Of a DNA stretch of 64,000 bases, positions 61,907 through 64,000 are shown piece by piece. The stretch's first letter is position 1. Each line of letters starts with the position of its first letter. Position numbers and translations under genes: made by a program. The notes below the pieces were generated by a model. The model was not told where the DNA came from. It made no database searches and saw only the letters and a program-made list of their open reading frames with translations. Source of the stretch: NCEH01 sp043195195 (GTDB lineage: Bacteria; Pseudomonadota; Alphaproteobacteria; Rhizobiales; Xanthobacteraceae); assembly GCF_043195195.1 (NCBI RefSeq), contig NZ_JBAFWT010000020.1:1-64000 (forward strand). The letters run 5' to 3'.

Positions 61907-61968
61907 TAGGCCCCGTAGAAGAGGCCTGGGGGGCGGGCGCCGTGCGCGCCCACCCCGCCAGAACACGA

Positions 61969-62478
61969 TTAAAGCGAGAAGTTGGTGGCGCTCAGCAATT
62001 GCTTGATGACGCTCAGCTCTTCGCCGCTGGTCGGGGTCTTCTGCGAGACGAAGTCGAACACCTTGCCGTCCTGCAGGCCGTAATTGGCGATGCGAGTGAC
62101 CCGGCGGTTCTTGTCGAAATAGACCGCGATCACCTTCTGCTCGGTAATCTCAGGCTTGAGGAAGGCGATCCGCTTCTCGGTCTGGGAGATATAATAGAAC
62201 ACGTCGCCGTTCACGGTGGAGACGGTGGACGGGGTGCCGAGAACCAGCAGCACCTGCTCCTGGCTGGAGCCGACCGGCACCTGATCCAGCGCGCCGTCGC
62301 TCAGTACATAGCCGCGCTGGTAGGTGCGCACCACGCCGCTGATCGACGTGCCGGTTCCACCGACGAAGTTCGCGCAGCCGGACAGCGCGCCGGCGATCAC
62401 CGCCAGTCCAACCGCCGCGCAGGCGCGGCCGCGGGCGCCTTTGCGCGAAATGGAACTTCTTGCTTGCGATGACGCCAC
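61969..62478 (-). CDS. bamE: Outer membrane protein assembly factor BamE lipoprotein
   Basis: BamE is a small lipoprotein of the Bam complex that inserts outer-membrane proteins. The chosen GTG at 62478 gives 169 residues, with GAGGGA just upstream. A lipoprotein signal ends at the lipobox LSGC (Cys35). The SmpA/OmlA domain includes VGSSQEQVLLVLGTPSTVST and GDVFYYISQTEKRIAFLKPE. Another GTG at 62550 also has a good ribosome-binding site but would place 58 residues before the Cys, which is less likely. Confidence 0.85.
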   Translation of the reverse strand: MASSQARSSISRKGARGRACAAVGLAVIAGALSGCANFVGGTGTSISGVVRTYQRGYVLSDGALDQVPVGSSQEQVLLVLGTPSTVSTVNGDVFYYISQTEKRIAFLKPEITEQKVIAVYFDKNRRVTRIANYGLQDGKVFDFVSQKTPTSGEELSVIKQLLSATNFSL

Positions 62479-62624
62479 GCCGATTCCCTCGATTTCTGCC
62501 CCTGCGGCATATGCCGCCTGATCCCTGAGCGATGCCAGTGCCCTTGCCACGACGCCTCCAGCGCGCTACGCCCCTTGCTCATCCGCGTCTAGCCTACGAG
62601 CGACGCACAGACCCGCAAAAAGTG

Positions 62625-63185
62625 ATGCTGAATCTGTTTCGTCGACCCGAGCGCCGAGCGACCATCCAGCGCCTCTATGGCGTGATCGTGGCACAGGCGC
62701 GGCAGCCTGCCTTCTATACCGACTTTGCCGTCCCAGATACTATAGAGGGGCGGTTCGAATTGGTGTTGCTGCATACATTTCTGGCCTGCCACCGCCTGAA
62801 GAACGGTGATGCGGCGAGCCGGGAGATGTCACAATTGGTGTTCGACGCCTTTCTCGACGACATGGATCGCAGCTTGCGCGAAATGGGCGTGGGCGACCTG
62901 ACCGTGCCCAAGCGCATGAAGAAGATCGGCCAGGCGTTCTACGGCCGCGCCGGCGTGTTCGATGCGGCGCTCCAGGCCGGTGCGCCGCCGGACTCGCTGC
63001 GCGAAGCGGTCGCACGCAATATATATGAGGTCGAAGCTGCGGCGCTTGGTGCGCCGGGGGAAGCACTGGTCGCCTATGTCAGGCGCACGGTTGCCGCCCT
63101 CGCCGCGGTCCCGACCGAAGCGTTCGCCAGCGGCGATGTCCATTTTCCCACCCCGATCGCGCGCGAGGGTGCTGATCATGAGTGA
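62625..63185 (+). CDS. Ubiquinol-cytochrome c chaperone (CBP3/UQCC1 family)
   Basis: Members of this family assist assembly of cytochrome b in the bc1 complex in mitochondria and alphaproteobacteria. The 186-residue product has RRPERRATIQRLYGVIVAQA near the N-terminus, LVLLHTFLACHRLKNGDAAS, and FDAFLDDMDRSLREMGVGDL followed by VPKRMKKIGQAFYGR, the family core. The Met at 62625 starts the conserved sequence. It overlaps the DUF177 gene by eight bases. Confidence 0.92.
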   Translation: MLNLFRRPERRATIQRLYGVIVAQARQPAFYTDFAVPDTIEGRFELVLLHTFLACHRLKNGDAASREMSQLVFDAFLDDMDRSLREMGVGDLTVPKRMKKIGQAFYGRAGVFDAALQAGAPPDSLREAVARNIYEVEAAALGAPGEALVAYVRRTVAALAAVPTEAFASGDVHFPTPIAREGADHE

Positions 63186-63693
63186 CCTTCCCTTGACCCA
63201 TCGTATTTCCCTTGCCGAGGTTCCTGCCCACGGGCTCCAGGTGCAGCTTGCGCCGGACGCGGCGCAACGCGCCGCGCTCGCCCGCTTCCTGGACGTGCCG
63301 GCCGTCCATGGCTTCACGGCTGATCTCAAGGTCATGCTGGAAGGCGCGGGCGCCCATGTCTCCGGCCGCCTGAAGGCGCAGGTGCGGCAGGTCTCCGTGG
63401 TCTCCCTCGAGGCCTTCGATTCCGAGGTCGAGGAGGAGATCGACGTCCATTTCGCCCCGGAGGAGGTGCTCGCTGTGCGCACGCTCGACGAGGACGACCC
63501 GGAAGCGGAGCTGGATCAGCCCGACGCCATCGTCGACGGCGGCATCGATCTCGGGCATCTCGCGACCGAATTCCTCTCTCTGGCGTTGGACCCCTATCCC
63601 CGGCTTCCCGGCGAGGTCTTCGAAGCCATCGCCGAGGCTCCGGAAACCCTGTCGCCGTTCGCGGAGCTCGCTCGCCTGAAGGACAAGCCTTGA
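63178..63693 (+). CDS. DUF177 (YceD-family) protein
   Basis: YceD proteins are small acidic proteins linked to 23S rRNA processing or ribosome assembly in bacteria and plastids. The 171-residue product has the family pattern VTVEG-like core (FTADLKVMLEGAGAHVSGRL, KAQVRQVSVVSLEAFDSEVE), then a strongly acidic middle and DGGIDLGHLATEFLSLALDP near the end. The start ATGAGTGA overlaps the chaperone stop, so the two are coupled. In many bacteria rpmF and plsX follow; here plsX follows without rpmF. Confidence 0.9.
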   Translation: MSDLPLTHRISLAEVPAHGLQVQLAPDAAQRAALARFLDVPAVHGFTADLKVMLEGAGAHVSGRLKAQVRQVSVVSLEAFDSEVEEEIDVHFAPEEVLAVRTLDEDDPEAELDQPDAIVDGGIDLGHLATEFLSLALDPYPRLPGEVFEAIAEAPETLSPFAELARLKDKP

Positions 63694-63793
63694 TTGCCTG
63701 TGTGAAATATTGCGGTGTGCGCCCGAGACGTTATTGTCCGGCCGCTCTGGAGCGGGTTCTTCGTCCGCGGAACAAGCTGGAACGTCTGCCTCG

Positions 63794-64000
63794 ATGACCG
63801 TGCCCGTTCGCATTGCCGTTGACGCCATGGGCGGGGACCATGGCCCGGAGACCATATTGGCCGGGGCGGCGCTCGCGCTCGAACGCCACCCGGACACGCA
63901 ATTCCTGTTGTTCGGCAACGAGGAGCGGGTGCGCGCGGTGCTGGCCGCCCATCCCCGGCTGAGCGCCGCCTCGCGGGTGATTCACACCGAGATCGTCGTC
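63794..64000 (+). CDS. plsX: Phosphate acyltransferase PlsX (partial, 5' end)
   Basis: PlsX makes acyl-phosphate from acyl-ACP for phospholipid synthesis. Only the first 69 codons are in the window. RIAVDAMGGDHGPETILAGA near the N-terminus is the characteristic PlsX start, followed by FLLFGNEERVRAVLAAHPRL. The gene runs off the right edge. It is 100 bases after the DUF177 gene, the expected yceD-plsX order of alphaproteobacteria. Confidence 0.95.
   Translation, partial: MTVPVRIAVDAMGGDHGPETILAGAALALERHPDTQFLLFGNEERVRAVLAAHPRLSAASRVIHTEIVV

Noticed and set aside
63694..63793. rpmF between the DUF177 gene and plsX
   Set aside because: The 100-base gap is too short for L32 and shows no matching frame.

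Overview
The window is G+C-rich chromosomal DNA from an alphaproteobacterium, most likely a member of the Hyphomicrobiales (Rhizobiales) and perhaps of the Xanthobacteraceae. That reading rests on gene order (secY-adk-rpsM; trpG-trpD-trpC followed by moaC-moeA-lexA), on typical alphaproteobacterial families (ATP12 chaperone, COX15-type heme A synthase, cytochrome bc1 chaperone, DUF2842, short BamE), and on a GTTC-N7-GTTC SOS box. The species assignment is inference. No rRNA, phage, insertion sequence or CRISPR array was seen. Nearly all the DNA is coding, and no gene-free stretch exceeds 300 bases.

Region 1 (1-14.7 kb) is the S10-spc-alpha ribosomal protein cluster, from rpsJ to rplQ with secY, adk and rpoA, all on the plus strand. 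Hairpins after rplO, rpsM, rpsK and rplQ and a good promoter in front of rpsM divide it into sub-operons. Region 2 (14.7-21.5 kb) is a plus-strand housekeeping block: Do-like protease, rarA, crcB, an RluC-type pseudouridine synthase, a zinc-ribbon membrane protein, a HAD phosphatase and ATP12.

Region 3 (21.5-32.8 kb) holds a TPR/glycosyltransferase-like protein, a MscS channel, a TfoX-like protein, an RhlE-like RNA helicase with a hairpin leader, an MFS transporter broken by a frameshift, parE, argC, a TatD nuclease and a CoA-binding protein. Region 4 (32.9-41.5 kb) has metY, a LysR regulator divergent from lrgA-lrgB, heme A synthase, a DUF2842 protein, a Wzz/BY-kinase-like protein with no P-loop, an enoyl-CoA hydratase, a PaaI-type thioesterase and a flavodoxin-fold reductase.

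Region 5 (41.5-46.4 kb) contains rplM-rpsI with a strong terminator, a small proline-rich secreted orphan, a histidine-phosphatase-like secreted protein, a PAS-GGDEF diguanylate cyclase, an HxlR regulator and tRNA-Lys(UUU). Region 6 (46.4-64 kb) carries an M20 amidohydrolase, tusA-gltX, comEC, then a minus-strand series ppiD-trpE, trpG-trpD-trpC, a DUF2147 protein, moaC, moeA and lexA. It ends with tpiA, bamE, the bc1 chaperone, a DUF177 (YceD) protein and the first 69 codons of plsX.

I found no convincing new multi-gene system. The best leads for follow-up are the P-loop-less Wzz/kinase-like orphan, the zinc-ribbon gene set inside a conserved housekeeping block, the RNA-helicase leader and the secreted orphan pair near 43 kb.
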